From Scalindua sp964344685 (GTDB taxonomy: Bacteria; Planctomycetota; Brocadiia; Brocadiales; Scalinduaceae): 64,000 nt of DNA. Made by a program: the position numbers and the translations under genes. Shown piece by piece: positions 25,664-34,786 of this stretch. Positions within the stretch are counted from its first letter, which is position 1. Each line of letters starts with the position of its first letter. Location: NCBI GenBank assembly GCA_964344685.1, contig CAYFOK010000012.1:44647-108646 (forward strand), in the 5' to 3' direction. The notes beneath the pieces were generated by a model. That model was not told the origin of the DNA, did not search any database, and saw only the letters and a program-made list of their open reading frames with translations.

Positions 25664-26212
25664 ATGCAATCAGTACCTAAAAAAGTGTTTTTCACAAAAG
25701 GAACAGGCAAGCACAAAGAGAAGCTGCAATCACTTGAACTCGCTCTACGAAAGGCCGGTATAGAAAAATGCAACCTCGTCAGCGTATCGAGCATCTTTCC
25801 GCCAAATTGCAAGATTGTACCAAAGGCACAGGGTGTTAAAGAGATTCAACCCGGACAGATTGTATTCTGTGTAATGAGTACAAATGCCACCAATGAGCCT
25901 AATAGAATGATATCGGCATCAGTCGGTCTGGCAGTACCTGCCGAACCGAACCATTACGGATACCTGAGCGAACATCACGCACATGGCGAAACTGACGAAA
26001 CATCGGGTGATTACGCGGAAGACCTGGCCGCGTCAATGCTTGCCAGTACGCAGGGTGTCGAATTCGATCCTGAAAAAAATTACGACGAGCGGAAAGAGAT
26101 TTATCGTATGAGCGGTAAAATAGTAAAATCCAGGAACACTACCCAATCTGCAAGAGGCGACAAAAGAGGCTTGTGGTCTACAGTTGTAGCTGCCGCTGTT
26201 TTCCTTCCTTAA
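25664..26212 (+). CDS. pdaD: Pyruvoyl-dependent arginine decarboxylase
   Basis: 182 residues. The self-cleavage site is VSS at residues 41-43 (LVSVSSIFPPNC), where the family cleaves between the two Ser and turns the second into a pyruvoyl group. Later conserved pieces are GQIVFCVMS, the glutamate-rich GYLSEHHAHGETDE and the C-terminal TVVAAAVFLP. The enzyme converts arginine to agmatine, the first step toward polyamines (or agmatine-modified tRNA in archaea). The family is mainly archaeal with bacterial members in Chlamydiae and Planctomycetes. The arginine biosynthesis gene argJ follows 68 bases downstream on the same strand. Confidence 0.95.
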   Translation: MQSVPKKVFFTKGTGKHKEKLQSLELALRKAGIEKCNLVSVSSIFPPNCKIVPKAQGVKEIQPGQIVFCVMSTNATNEPNRMISASVGLAVPAEPNHYGYLSEHHAHGETDETSGDYAEDLAASMLASTQGVEFDPEKNYDERKEIYRMSGKIVKSRNTTQSARGDKRGLWSTVVAAAVFLP

Positions 26213-26280
26213 CCTTTTTGCGTACCAATCAATAACAAGCCAGCCAGGCAAAAGTAATATTTATTAAAAGGAATAACCTG

Positions 26281-27498
26281 ATGTTCAAGACAATCCCCGG
26301 AAACATTACCGCACCAAAGGGCTTCAAAGCCGGTTCAGTACACTGCGGCCTGAAGAGAAGTAAGAAAAACCATGATATCGGTATCATCTTCTCAGAACAG
26401 CCATGCAAGGCTGCAGCCCTTTTTACAACTAACCAGATAGCTGCCGCACCAATAAAACTGAGCAGAAATACAGTCAAAAACGGCAAGGTACAGGCAATAG
26501 TAGTAAACAGCGGCAATGCCAACGCATGTACAGGCAGGAAGGGAGAAAAGGATGCTGAAACAATGGCATTTCTAACATCCGGACAACTGAATATCAAACC
26601 GGATGAAGTGATAGTCGCCTCCACCGGCATAATCGGGCATCATCTTCCCATGGCAAATATAAAGTCCGGCATAATCAAATCTTCTGAGTGTTTAGGCAAT
26701 AAGAGCACCCACGCAATAAACATTGCGAAAGCCATAATGACAACCGACCTGGTCCATAAGCAGATTGCCGTCAAGACAAAGATTGGCGGAAAGGACGTTA
26801 CAATCGGAGCAATAGCCAAAGGCTCCGGTATGATCTCACCGGATATGGCTACCATGTTCTGCTTTATCACTACTGATGCCGCAATCTCTTTAAGCACTTT
26901 AAGATCATGTTTGAAGAAATCCACGGAGAGCTCTTTTAACCAAATCACCGTGGACGGCCACATGAGCACGAGTGATATGGTCGCTATACTTGCAAACGGT
27001 ATGGCACAGAACCGCAATATAACTCCATCCTGCAGGAATGATCTTGCACGGTTCCAGAAAGCGCTTGATTATGTAACCCTGAAAATGGCAAAGGCGATCG
27101 TAAAAGATGGCGAAGGTGCGACCAAGTTTATTCAGATTGAGATACATGAAGCAAAATCAATCTCAGAGGCTAAGAAGATTGCACGTACAATAGCAGAATC
27201 TCCACTGGTAAAAACCGCCATAAATGGTGAAGATCCCAATTGGGGGAGGATAGTCTCGGCAGCAGGTTATGCCGGAGTCACTCTCGACGAATCCAAGCTG
27301 AAACTAGCCGTTAACAAAATTACGATTTATAGAAGAGGATTACCGGTTACACCTGCCCCAAAGAGATTAAACAGTGTAATGAAGAAGAGAGAGATCACGA
27401 TCCAATTGTATCTGGGAATGGGCAACAAGAGTACAACATTGTGGACGTCTGATCTGTCAAAAGAGTATGTGACGATTAATGCTGACTATCATACATAA
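26281..27498 (+). CDS. argJ: Glutamate N-acetyltransferase / amino-acid acetyltransferase (ornithine acetyltransferase)
   Basis: 405 residues, normal for ArgJ. The autoprocessing site KGSGMISPDMATMFCF contains the Thr that becomes the nucleophile of the beta chain after cleavage; Asp replaces the usual Asn beside Pro. Other motifs are STGIIGHHLPM, VDGHMSTSDMV and the C-terminal GEDPNWGRIVSAAGYAG. ArgJ recycles acetyl from N-acetylornithine to glutamate in arginine synthesis. It is next to pdaD, so arginine synthesis and its decarboxylation appear linked. The C terminus (about 20 residues after GMGNKSTTLWTSDLS) is the usual end. Confidence 0.96.
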   Translation: MFKTIPGNITAPKGFKAGSVHCGLKRSKKNHDIGIIFSEQPCKAAALFTTNQIAAAPIKLSRNTVKNGKVQAIVVNSGNANACTGRKGEKDAETMAFLTSGQLNIKPDEVIVASTGIIGHHLPMANIKSGIIKSSECLGNKSTHAINIAKAIMTTDLVHKQIAVKTKIGGKDVTIGAIAKGSGMISPDMATMFCFITTDAAISLSTLRSCLKKSTESSFNQITVDGHMSTSDMVAILANGMAQNRNITPSCRNDLARFQKALDYVTLKMAKAIVKDGEGATKFIQIEIHEAKSISEAKKIARTIAESPLVKTAINGEDPNWGRIVSAAGYAGVTLDESKLKLAVNKITIYRRGLPVTPAPKRLNSVMKKREITIQLYLGMGNKSTTLWTSDLSKEYVTINADYHT

Positions 27499-27559
27499 AC
27501 ATAGCCTCTGGCTGTGAATGTTCAATTATCAATTATGAATTAGCAACCGGGAATTTTAA

Positions 27560-27720
27560 ATCACTAAGCTTCATTTTCTCAATTCTCAATTGATCATTTT
27601 TCATTGTTACTTATCATTAGTTCTTATCCGTGCCTGATCCGTGTAAATCCGCGGCAAAACTTTAATCCTTTTTTCTCTATGCCCTCTGTGAACTCTGTGG
27701 CCATCTCTTTTTGCCCCTAA
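27560..27720. repeat. Phrase-like non-coding sequence
   Basis: Contains wording such as TCTCAATTCTCAATTGATCA, GATCCGTGTAAATCCGCGGC and CTCTGTGAACTCTGTGGCC. Related phrases recur at about 29159-29215, 42455-42510, 47500-47600, 48779-48810, 49408-49455, 50001-50030 and 53764-53790, always between genes. Confidence 0.5.
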
Positions 27721-27771
27721 TGCAAACATTTTTCATTTTCAAGGTTCTCAGGCTCTTCGTATAATAGCAAG

Positions 27772-29058
27772 ATGAAAAAAGAGACTATTGCATCTATTAC
27801 TACACCAATTGGTGAAGGAGGTATCGGAGTAATACAGGTGTCCGGCCCAGGCTCATTGGGAATCGTAGACACTGTTTTCAAGGGAAAGAAGTTGAAAGAC
27901 TTGAAAAGAGCTGAATCAAAAAGGCTCTATTACGGTGATATTCAATCAAACGGTTCAACGGTTGACGAAGTAATCGTAAACGTGCTGAGAAAAGAGGACA
28001 GTTTTACCGGCGAAGACCTGGTCGAAGTTAATTGCCATGGCGGGATCATGGCTGTAAAGAAGACACTCGAATGCATAGTCTCCGCAGGAGCAAAAGAGGT
28101 TAACTGGAAAGAGCTTGCCGGACGTTCCAGATTAAACAAAAAAATCGACCGCATACAGGAAGAAACGCTGCTGGAAATACCCAAAGCAAAAACAAAATTG
28201 GGAGTAAAAGTACTCCTTGATCAATATAATGGTGCATTGTCTTCTTTTATACAGAAAACAGCTGAACAGGTTGAAGAGTGTGATAATAACAGTAAACAAA
28301 TATATGTCATCAATAACAGATTAAAAGAGATACTGGCAACTGCAGCCTTCGGCTGTGCAATGACCTCACCACAAAAACTGATCATTACCGGTAAGCCGAA
28401 TGCAGGGAAATCCACGTTAATAAACGCACTGCTGAAAGAGGACAGGTTAATCACGCATGAAGAGCCTGGTACCACTAGAGACGCGATTGATGAAATGATC
28501 TCAATCGGCAGCATACCATTTACAATAATTGATACTGCCGGTATCAGAGAGACCGATCACGAAGTTGAAAAACTTGGCGTTATGGAAAGCAAAAAACAGA
28601 TAATACAGGCAGATAAAATAGTCATTGTGTTTGACAGTTCCAGGCCAGTGGAAAAAGAGGATAGAGAGATAGTAAAATTTATTGATGAACTTGAGTTGCA
28701 GAAAGCTGATAAGAATATAACTATTTTTCCTGTATTGAATAAAACAGATCTGCCATGTAAATTAGACCCGGAAACTCTTGTCGGGGAAACGTATGAACCG
28801 GTATGTCAAATATCTGCATTAAATGGTGACGGGCTTTCAACCCTTGAAAAATCTCTTATTTCCGAGTTTAAGGAGTTTATAGAATATACACCCGAACGGC
28901 CCATAATATTCACCAGACGGCAGCAGGAAAATTTATCCAGGGCTCTGCATATATCAAATCAATGCATACAAGTAGTTAAAGAGGAGAAAGATGCATATGA
29001 TTATTCCGGTCTTCTAAATGATATAAAGCAGAATCTTCTGCTGACACTTCACAGTTAA
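27772..29058 (+). CDS. Second MnmE-like GTPase, C-terminally truncated
   Basis: 428 residues, against about 455-480 for MnmE. The N-terminal domain is canonical: ASITTPIGEGGIGVIQVSG and FTGEDLVEVNCHGG, the folate-contact motif. The helical part has no PGEFTxRAFLNGK segment. The G domain is complete: GKPNAGKSTLIN, GTTRDA, DTAGIRET and NKTD. The protein stops at NLLLTLHS, lacking the last ~35 residues and the FCIGK catalytic Cys. The reading frame ends with a clean stop, followed by an imperfect hairpin (29066-29092), so it does not look like a fresh frameshift. It is probably a paralogue with a changed role, or half of a mixed dimer with the full-length MnmE. Confidence 0.9.
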   Translation: MKKETIASITTPIGEGGIGVIQVSGPGSLGIVDTVFKGKKLKDLKRAESKRLYYGDIQSNGSTVDEVIVNVLRKEDSFTGEDLVEVNCHGGIMAVKKTLECIVSAGAKEVNWKELAGRSRLNKKIDRIQEETLLEIPKAKTKLGVKVLLDQYNGALSSFIQKTAEQVEECDNNSKQIYVINNRLKEILATAAFGCAMTSPQKLIITGKPNAGKSTLINALLKEDRLITHEEPGTTRDAIDEMISIGSIPFTIIDTAGIRETDHEVEKLGVMESKKQIIQADKIVIVFDSSRPVEKEDREIVKFIDELELQKADKNITIFPVLNKTDLPCKLDPETLVGETYEPVCQISALNGDGLSTLEKSLISEFKEFIEYTPERPIIFTRRQQENLSRALHISNQCIQVVKEEKDAYDYSGLLNDIKQNLLLTLHS

Positions 29059-29218
29059 TCGACGCGTATGCCTGACGGACGGACAGGTATACCTGACGTA
29101 ATTGCTAAATCTGTATTTATCTGTAAAAGTCAGCGACTAATTAATTTTTTTGTTTTTCTCTGCGATCTCTGCGTTAAAATTTGTTCCTTTAGTGCTAATT
29201 CGTGTCTTTGTGGTTAGT

Positions 29219-30022
29219 TCATTCCTTCAGAAAATCCCGTACTTTTTTTATATCTGCCCACACTTTTTTCTTATCTCCGGGGTTTCTCAGTAGATAAGCG
29301 GGATGATATGTCGCAAGAAATTTTGTATTTTGATATTCATAGAATTTCCCTCGCAGCCTGCCTATAGTTTCTTTAGTGTCCAGCAGCGTCTGTGCGGCAA
29401 AAGTTCCAAGCGCGCATATTATCTTTGGGCGTATTATCTCGATCTGCCTGATCAAATGCGGCGAACACATCACTATCTCATCTGCATTGGGATTTCTATT
29501 ATCCGGCGGACGGCATTTAAGAATATTGGCAATGTATACATCGCCTCTTTTCATGCCTATGGATTCAATAATTTTGGTTAAAAGCTGCCCCGCTTTTCCG
29601 ACAAACGGTTCTCCCTGTATATCCTCGTAATAACCGGGAGCCTCTCCGACAAACATAAGATCTGCATCCGGATTCCCTACTCCAAAAACCACGTTTGTTC
29701 TATTCTTACACAACTCACATTGTACACATTTTTTCACCTGTTCTTCTAATTTACCAAGCTCTTCGATCTTCTCTGATTTAGTCAATTCAACTTTTGTGTC
29801 TTCGTTGTAAGTATCGACATTATCACAAACGGATTCCGGAGTTGGAGATTGAGAGATTATATCCTCTTCACAGGGCATCGTTTTTTCAGTTACAGGATCC
29901 AGCTGCAGATGGTTCACACCCAGCTTTCTTTCTAAATCTACCGTATCAGAAAGACCTTTCAGTAATGATAAAACCTCAGCCTTTGCTTCCTCTGATTTTG
30001 ATTGGTGACGTGATGAACCCAT
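29219..30022 (-). CDS. udg: Type 4 uracil-DNA glycosylase
   Basis: 267 residues. The first ~95 residues are a variable acidic region. The catalytic domain starts with the iron-sulfur pair (CVQCELCKNR). FVGEAPGYYEDIQGEPFVGKAGQ, cut here to its key part GEAPG, is the uracil-binding motif A. NILKCRPPDNRNP follows, carrying another Cys, and the last motif is HPAYLLRNP. The fourth Cys of the Fe4S4 cluster is in the central region. The enzyme removes uracil from DNA, typical of anaerobes and thermophiles that lack family 1 UDG. The N-terminal extension is longer than in most homologues, with no recognised function. Confidence 0.93.
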   Translation of the reverse strand: MGSSRHQSKSEEAKAEVLSLLKGLSDTVDLERKLGVNHLQLDPVTEKTMPCEEDIISQSPTPESVCDNVDTYNEDTKVELTKSEKIEELGKLEEQVKKCVQCELCKNRTNVVFGVGNPDADLMFVGEAPGYYEDIQGEPFVGKAGQLLTKIIESIGMKRGDVYIANILKCRPPDNRNPNADEIVMCSPHLIRQIEIIRPKIICALGTFAAQTLLDTKETIGRLRGKFYEYQNTKFLATYHPAYLLRNPGDKKKVWADIKKVRDFLKE

Positions 30023-30404
30023 TTTATTGATTTCTTAAAATAAAAACTTTTGAACAATTTCTGGCAAAATTTCTTTTAAATTGACTTTTTTCCTGATAGC
30101 CGAAAGTACCAATTAACAAATTCCAAAAACCAAATAATTTCCAATGTAGAAATCTAAAATAACAAACAAGCTGTTTTGATCATATGGAAATTGTAATTTG
30201 AAATTTGTTTAGTATTTGTTTTTTTGCGTTTTGTAATTTATTACATTCCTGCTTAATCATACTTTGTTCCAGGTTAGCTACAACACCTTTTTGATTATAT
30301 AAGGACATCAAAAGCGTGTCAAAATCTCTTTTTGCTTGAATTTTTTATAAGACAAAATTACAATATTTAATTCTACATATTTACTTCTTCGGAGCAGAGT
30401 TACG
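30023..30404. other. Divergent promoter region of udg and thiS
   Basis: About 380 bases of AT-rich sequence. It contains TTTGAAATTTGTTTAGTATT-type phrase repeats (30110-30250). I looked for a TPP riboswitch (CTGAGA ... CTGATC ...) before thiS and found none. No gene. Confidence 0.45.
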
Positions 30405-30605
30405 ATGCAAATCACCGTAAACGGTGAAAATAGAGAATTCTCCACGGGAACATCTTTATCGGAATTACTGAAAAGTATCGGTATTGATGAGAGGTATGTT
30501 GCGGTAGAATTAAACCGTAAAATAGTTCCACGTGCACAATTCAGTGAAAAATTGTTGACGGAAAATGATACTTTAGAAATAGTTACTTTTGTTGGTGGTG
30601 GATAA
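30405..30605 (+). CDS. thiS: Sulfur carrier protein ThiS
   Basis: 66 residues with the beta-grasp pattern of ThiS: MQITVNGENREF, a conserved LLKSIGI helix, VAVELNRKIVPR and the C-terminal EIVTFVGGG. The terminal Gly-Gly is adenylated and thiocarboxylated to donate sulfur for the thiazole of thiamine. It is five bases from thiG, which supports the role. A GGAG site lies near 30391. ThiF and ThiH genes are not in the window. Confidence 0.95.
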   Translation: MQITVNGENREFSTGTSLSELLKSIGIDERYVAVELNRKIVPRAQFSEKLLTENDTLEIVTFVGGG

Positions 30606-30609
30606 TAGA

Positions 30610-31380
30610 ATGACAGATACGGTTCTAAAACTTGGTAAATATGAGTTCAAATCCAGACTGTTTGTAGGTACGGGGAAATATCAAACCCTGGACCTGATGA
30701 AAGAGGCTCTGGAAGCCAGTGGTGCAGAGGTTATTACCGTAGCAGTGAGACGCGCAAACGTTGGCTGTAAACCGGGAGAGTCACTGCTCGATTATATTGA
30801 CACAGAAAAATATACAATTCTTCCCAATACGGCAGGATGTTATTCTGCCGATGAGGCTGTGAGAACAGCATTCATGGCCAGGGAATTAGGTATTTCAGAT
30901 TTAATTAAACTTGAAGTATTAGGCGATAAAGATACACTGCTGCCGGACCCTGTTGGTACCCTAGAAGCCACTGAAACGCTGGTAAAGGAAGGTTTTACCG
31001 TGCTTGTATATACCTCTGACGACCCTATCATAGCAAAACGTCTTGAAGATGCGGGTGCTACAAGTGTGATGCCGGCCGGAGCACCAATAGGTTCAGGCCA
31101 GGGGATCCTGAACCCGAATAACATAAGGATCATTCTAGAGACATTGACTGTACCTGTTATAGTTGATGCCGGTGTGGGGACCGCTTCAGATGTAACCGCC
31201 GCTATGGAACTAGGATGCGTGGGCGTCTTGTTAAACACTGGTATAGCAGGGGCAAAAGACCCTGTTCAAATGGCCAGAGCGATGAAGCTGGCTTGTGAGT
31301 CAGGCCGCCTGGCGTATCTATCAGGCAGAATACCGAAAAAACTGTACGCGAATGCCAGCAGTCCTTTAAAGGACTTCTAA
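30610..31380 (+). CDS. thiG: Thiazole synthase ThiG
   Basis: About 256 residues from the ATG at 30610. The family motifs are KLGKYEFKSRLFVGTGKY, VITVAVRRANVG, LPNTAGCYSADEAVRTA, IKLEVLGD and the phosphate-binding VDAGVGTASDVTAAMELG, each seen as shorter blocks. The TIM-barrel enzyme forms the thiazole ring from deoxyxylulose phosphate, ThiS thiocarboxylate and dehydroglycine. An earlier in-frame codon at 30589 would overlap thiS; the inner ATG has GGTGG upstream and matches homologues. It is co-transcribed with thiS. Confidence 0.97.
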   Translation: MTDTVLKLGKYEFKSRLFVGTGKYQTLDLMKEALEASGAEVITVAVRRANVGCKPGESLLDYIDTEKYTILPNTAGCYSADEAVRTAFMARELGISDLIKLEVLGDKDTLLPDPVGTLEATETLVKEGFTVLVYTSDDPIIAKRLEDAGATSVMPAGAPIGSGQGILNPNNIRIILETLTVPVIVDAGVGTASDVTAAMELGCVGVLLNTGIAGAKDPVQMARAMKLACESGRLAYLSGRIPKKLYANASSPLKDF

Positions 31381-31444
31381 AATCATTCCAGTTGATTACC
31401 TTACCATTAGTTGACAAACCAATACCCGAATAGGAAGTCAGGAA

Positions 31445-32203
31445 ATGTTAGCCAAACGCATTATACCGTGCCTCGATGTAAAAGACGGCAGAGTGGTAAA
31501 AGGAACTAAATTTTTAAGTTTGCGAGATTCCGGAGATCCTGTAGAAATTGCCGAGCTGTACTGCCAGCAAGGTGCAGATGAGCTGGTCTTTCTGGATATT
31601 ACCGCTTCACACGAAAAAAGAGGCATTATTCTAGATGTTGTCAGGCACACGGCAGAAAATGTTTTTATGCCACTTACGGTTGGCGGCGGCATAAGAACCA
31701 TTGATGATATCAGGACACTTTTGAATGCCGGTACTGACAAAGTATCCATAAACACTACCGCTGTAAAAGACCCTGACTTTGTAAACAAGGCTTCAAAACG
31801 CTTTGGCAGCCAATGTATAGTGGTTGCCATTGACGCCAAAAGAGAAGGAGACGGATGGGGAGTATATATAAATGGAGGACGCACCCCTACCGGCAAAGAT
31901 GCTGTTGAGTGGGCCAAAGAAGTTGAATCAAGAGGCGCCGGAGAGATACTGCTTACCAGTATGGACTGTGATGGGACCAAAGATGGCTTCGACCTTGAAC
32001 TTACACGGTCAATCTCCGAAAGCCTGGAAATACCGGTTATCGCTTCCGGCGGGGCCGGGAACCTTGACCATTTTTTTGATGTATTTACTATGGGCAAAGC
32101 TGATGCTGCATTGGCTGCATCCATCTTTCATTTTAAAGAGTACGAGATTGCCGCGGTAAAGAATTTTCTTGCTGATAAAGGGATAATAGTCAGAAAAACA
32201 TGA
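31445..32203 (+). CDS. hisF: Imidazole glycerol phosphate synthase subunit HisF
   Basis: 252 residues, normal length. The start LAKRIIPCLDVKDGRVVKGT and later PLTVGGGIRTIDDIRTLLNAG and IPVIASGGAGNLDHF are the two halves of the HisF barrel; catalytic Asp residues sit in CLDVKDG and in TSMDCDGTKDGFDLEL. It closes the imidazole ring in histidine synthesis and releases AICAR, together with HisH. HisH is not adjacent. An AGGAA site precedes the ATG. The gene follows thiG by 64 bases on the same strand, and the two pathways are otherwise unrelated. Confidence 0.98.
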   Translation: MLAKRIIPCLDVKDGRVVKGTKFLSLRDSGDPVEIAELYCQQGADELVFLDITASHEKRGIILDVVRHTAENVFMPLTVGGGIRTIDDIRTLLNAGTDKVSINTTAVKDPDFVNKASKRFGSQCIVVAIDAKREGDGWGVYINGGRTPTGKDAVEWAKEVESRGAGEILLTSMDCDGTKDGFDLELTRSISESLEIPVIASGGAGNLDHFFDVFTMGKADAALAASIFHFKEYEIAAVKNFLADKGIIVRKT

Positions 32204-32426
32204 GCTGTCCCTGCTTAATAAAATCATAAATCCAGTTAATTAAAAGCCCGGCAGCAGACACCTCGTTTTTATATTCAATCACCAACTTAACTTTCAGCAT
32301 GAAAATAAATTTTATGACAAAAAAAGAGTTGTATTTTTAAGCTTTTTCTTTTAATATGCTAATTCGCTTAATTTTTTACTAACGGATTCTAAAATCTTTT
32401 TCAACAAACATTATTAAACACCTGAT

Positions 32427-32939
32427 ATGAGTCAATCACTTGAAGCAAAAGTAGATCTTGTAGACGTTTTGAACTGGATAAAAAGCATTGGAAACGATTC
32501 ATCATCAACTGTTCCCCTCTTGCAGGCAGTACAATCAAAATACGGTTATCTGCCGAGAGCAGCAATGGATATGATAATCGAGAACACCGATATAACAGGG
32601 AGTCAGGTTTACGGCGTGGCTACCTTCTATTCTCAATTCAGATTAAAGCCGGTCGGACGACATATGATACGAGTATGCCATGGAACCGCCTGTCATGTTA
32701 CAGGTGCGGACAGACTCGATACTTCTCTGCGCCATATTCTCAATATTACTGATGAAGATGAGGATACGGCCGAAAACGGAAGTTACACCATTGAGCAGGT
32801 TGCCTGCATCGGATGCTGCAGCCAGGCTCCGGTAATGGTCATATCAGACGAAGTTTCAGGAAACCTTACCGGTGCTAACGCACAGAGGGCATTGAAAAAA
32901 CACGCCAAAAAGAATGAAGAGATTGTGGCGAATATATAA
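32427..32939 (+). CDS. NuoE-like [2Fe-2S] subunit of a flavoprotein complex
   Basis: 170 residues. A helical start is followed by a thioredoxin-like fold carrying the 2Fe-2S ligands CHGTAC and CIGCC (first Cys pair about residue 90, second about 130). VYGVATFYSQF is the typical NuoE stretch. Homologues are subunits of NADH dehydrogenases, NAD-linked hydrogenases, formate dehydrogenases and Stn/Nfn-type bifurcating complexes. It starts a three-gene set; nuoF-like and nuoG-GltD-like genes follow on the same strand with gaps of 25 and 43 bases. Its cluster would relay electrons to or from the NuoF-like flavin subunit in the cytoplasm. Confidence 0.92.
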   Translation: MSQSLEAKVDLVDVLNWIKSIGNDSSSTVPLLQAVQSKYGYLPRAAMDMIIENTDITGSQVYGVATFYSQFRLKPVGRHMIRVCHGTACHVTGADRLDTSLRHILNITDEDEDTAENGSYTIEQVACIGCCSQAPVMVISDEVSGNLTGANAQRALKKHAKKNEEIVANI

Positions 32940-32964
32940 GTTTACTTTTTAAGAGAGTTAAATT

Positions 32965-34743
32965 ATGGACCTTAATAACCTGAACGTAATAGTTGGAGAA
33001 GGAACTTGTGGAATAGCGGCAGGTTCTAAGGAAGTGATCGAAACATTCCAGAAGTACGCTCCAGAAATGAATATCAGAACTGTCGGCTGCGTAGGCATGT
33101 GTCATCAGGAAGTAATCGCCGAGGTAAACGACGGTAACGGAAACAGGCATATTTACGGTAACGTCACAAAAAAGACAGTTCCGCAAATCATAAAATTCCA
33201 TAAGGGAGAAGGAGAGCTCCCTGAGGACCAGCTGATATTTTCGCATGATAACCAGGATCTGGACAAATGGCGATATCTGGCACATCAAACCAGAATCGCT
33301 CTTCGAAATGTTGGATACCTAGACCCAACCTCAATTTCAGAATACCAGTCAAGGGATGGATACAAGGCAATTAAGAAAATCCTGGCGGGGATGACGCCTG
33401 AGCAGGTTATCGAAGAGGTAAAGATTTCAAGCATAAGAGGAAGAGGCGGTGCCGGATTCCCAACTCATGTTAAATGGAATTTTGCAAAACAGGCAGAAGG
33501 AGATATCAAATATCTGATCTGTAACGGTGACGAAGGTGACCCCGGCGCATTTATGGACCGTTCACTCCTTGAAGGCGACCCTCATAATGTGATAGAAGGC
33601 ATGCTGATCGCAGCCTACGCCTTTGGTGCATCCAAAGGTTACGCATATATCCGTGCTGAGTATCCGCTCGCTGTAGAAAATTTTGGAAAAGCGATTAAGG
33701 ATGCTCATGAACTGGGAGTTCTGGGCGACAACATTCAGGGTTCCAATTTCTCTTTTGATATAAAAATCAAGGAAGGAGCCGGTGCTTTCGTCTGCGGAGA
33801 AGAGACGGCGCTTATTGCCTCAATCGAAGGTGAACGGGGAATGCCGAGATTCAAACCTCCATTCCCTGCAATTAAAGGATTATTCGGTAAGCCGACTATA
33901 ATAAACAATGTAGAAACTCTGGCCAACCTGCCGTGGATAATCAATAATGGAGGCAAGGCTTACGCCTCTCACGGAACAGAAGATTCCAAGGGAACAAAAG
34001 TATTTGCGCTGGCAGGTGCTGTGAAAAAAGGCGGACTGGTTGAGGTGCCGATGGGTACAAAGGTTCGATACGTTCTTGAAGATATTGCCGGAGGATCTTC
34101 ATCGGATAAACCGTTGAAGGCCGTTCAGCTCGGCGGACCATCCGGAGGATGTATCCCTGAAAACCTGTTTGATACTACAATAGAATATGCTGCAATAAAT
34201 GCAACAGGAGCCATTATGGGTTCCGGCGGTATGATAGTAATGGATGAATCAACCTGTATGGTTGACCTGGCCAAGTATTTCCTCACCTTTACACAGAATG
34301 AATCATGCGGAAAATGTACATTCTGCAGAATCGGCACGTTGAGGATGAAGGAGCTGTTAACCAAAATTTGTGACGGAAAAGGCCAGATGGAAGATCTTGA
34401 AGCTCTGGAAGAACTGACCGAGCAGATCACAAAGTCCAGTCTGTGCGGTCTTGGACAGACTGCGCCAAACCCTGTTGCAACAACACTGAAATATTTCCGC
34501 AATGAATACGAGGCCCATATTATCGACAAAAGATGTCCTGCTGCTGTGTGTAAGAGCCTGATTACTCACACCATTATTGCTGCCGATTGCTCCGGATGCT
34601 CCTTATGCGAAATGCAGTGTCCGGTTGATGCGATAACAGGCCAAAAGAAAATCAAGGGCTCTTATGTCATTGATCAGGCAAAATGTATTAACTGCGGAAT
34701 GTGTTTTGAGGTATGCAACTCGAAAGCTATTCTGGTTCAATAA
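32965..34743 (+). CDS. NuoF-like NADH-binding flavoprotein with extra iron-sulfur domains
   Basis: 592 residues. Residues 1-100 are a thioredoxin-like 2Fe-2S domain (GTCGIAAGS and CVGMC). The core has the NADH site RGRGGAGFPTHVKW, the FMN site GDEGDPGAFMDRS, GAGAFVCGEETAL and the 4Fe-4S motif SCGKCTFCRIG. The C terminus adds two ferredoxin-type 4Fe-4S sites (CSGCSLCEMQCP and CINCGMCFEVC). This layout is that of HydB/StnB/BfuB-type subunits of electron-bifurcating enzymes and NAD-reducing hydrogenases, not of complex I NuoF alone. The partners are NuoE-like upstream and a NuoG-GltD fusion downstream. It would exchange electrons with NAD(H). Confidence 0.95.
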   Translation: MDLNNLNVIVGEGTCGIAAGSKEVIETFQKYAPEMNIRTVGCVGMCHQEVIAEVNDGNGNRHIYGNVTKKTVPQIIKFHKGEGELPEDQLIFSHDNQDLDKWRYLAHQTRIALRNVGYLDPTSISEYQSRDGYKAIKKILAGMTPEQVIEEVKISSIRGRGGAGFPTHVKWNFAKQAEGDIKYLICNGDEGDPGAFMDRSLLEGDPHNVIEGMLIAAYAFGASKGYAYIRAEYPLAVENFGKAIKDAHELGVLGDNIQGSNFSFDIKIKEGAGAFVCGEETALIASIEGERGMPRFKPPFPAIKGLFGKPTIINNVETLANLPWIINNGGKAYASHGTEDSKGTKVFALAGAVKKGGLVEVPMGTKVRYVLEDIAGGSSSDKPLKAVQLGGPSGGCIPENLFDTTIEYAAINATGAIMGSGGMIVMDESTCMVDLAKYFLTFTQNESCGKCTFCRIGTLRMKELLTKICDGKGQMEDLEALEELTEQITKSSLCGLGQTAPNPVATTLKYFRNEYEAHIIDKRCPAAVCKSLITHTIIAADCSGCSLCEMQCPVDAITGQKKIKGSYVIDQAKCINCGMCFEVCNSKAILVQ

Positions 34744-34786
34744 AAATTTTAAATTAAAATAATAATATAAGCTTCAGGTATAGATA

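Noticed and set aside
25429..25680. Plus-strand reading frame of 83 codons before pdaD
   Set aside because: It only translates repetitive ATTTGTAATTT-type sequence, has no ribosome binding site and overlaps the pdaD start.
30260..30404. TPP riboswitch before thiS
   Set aside because: I could not find the CTGAGA and CTGATC-type conserved parts of the THI box.
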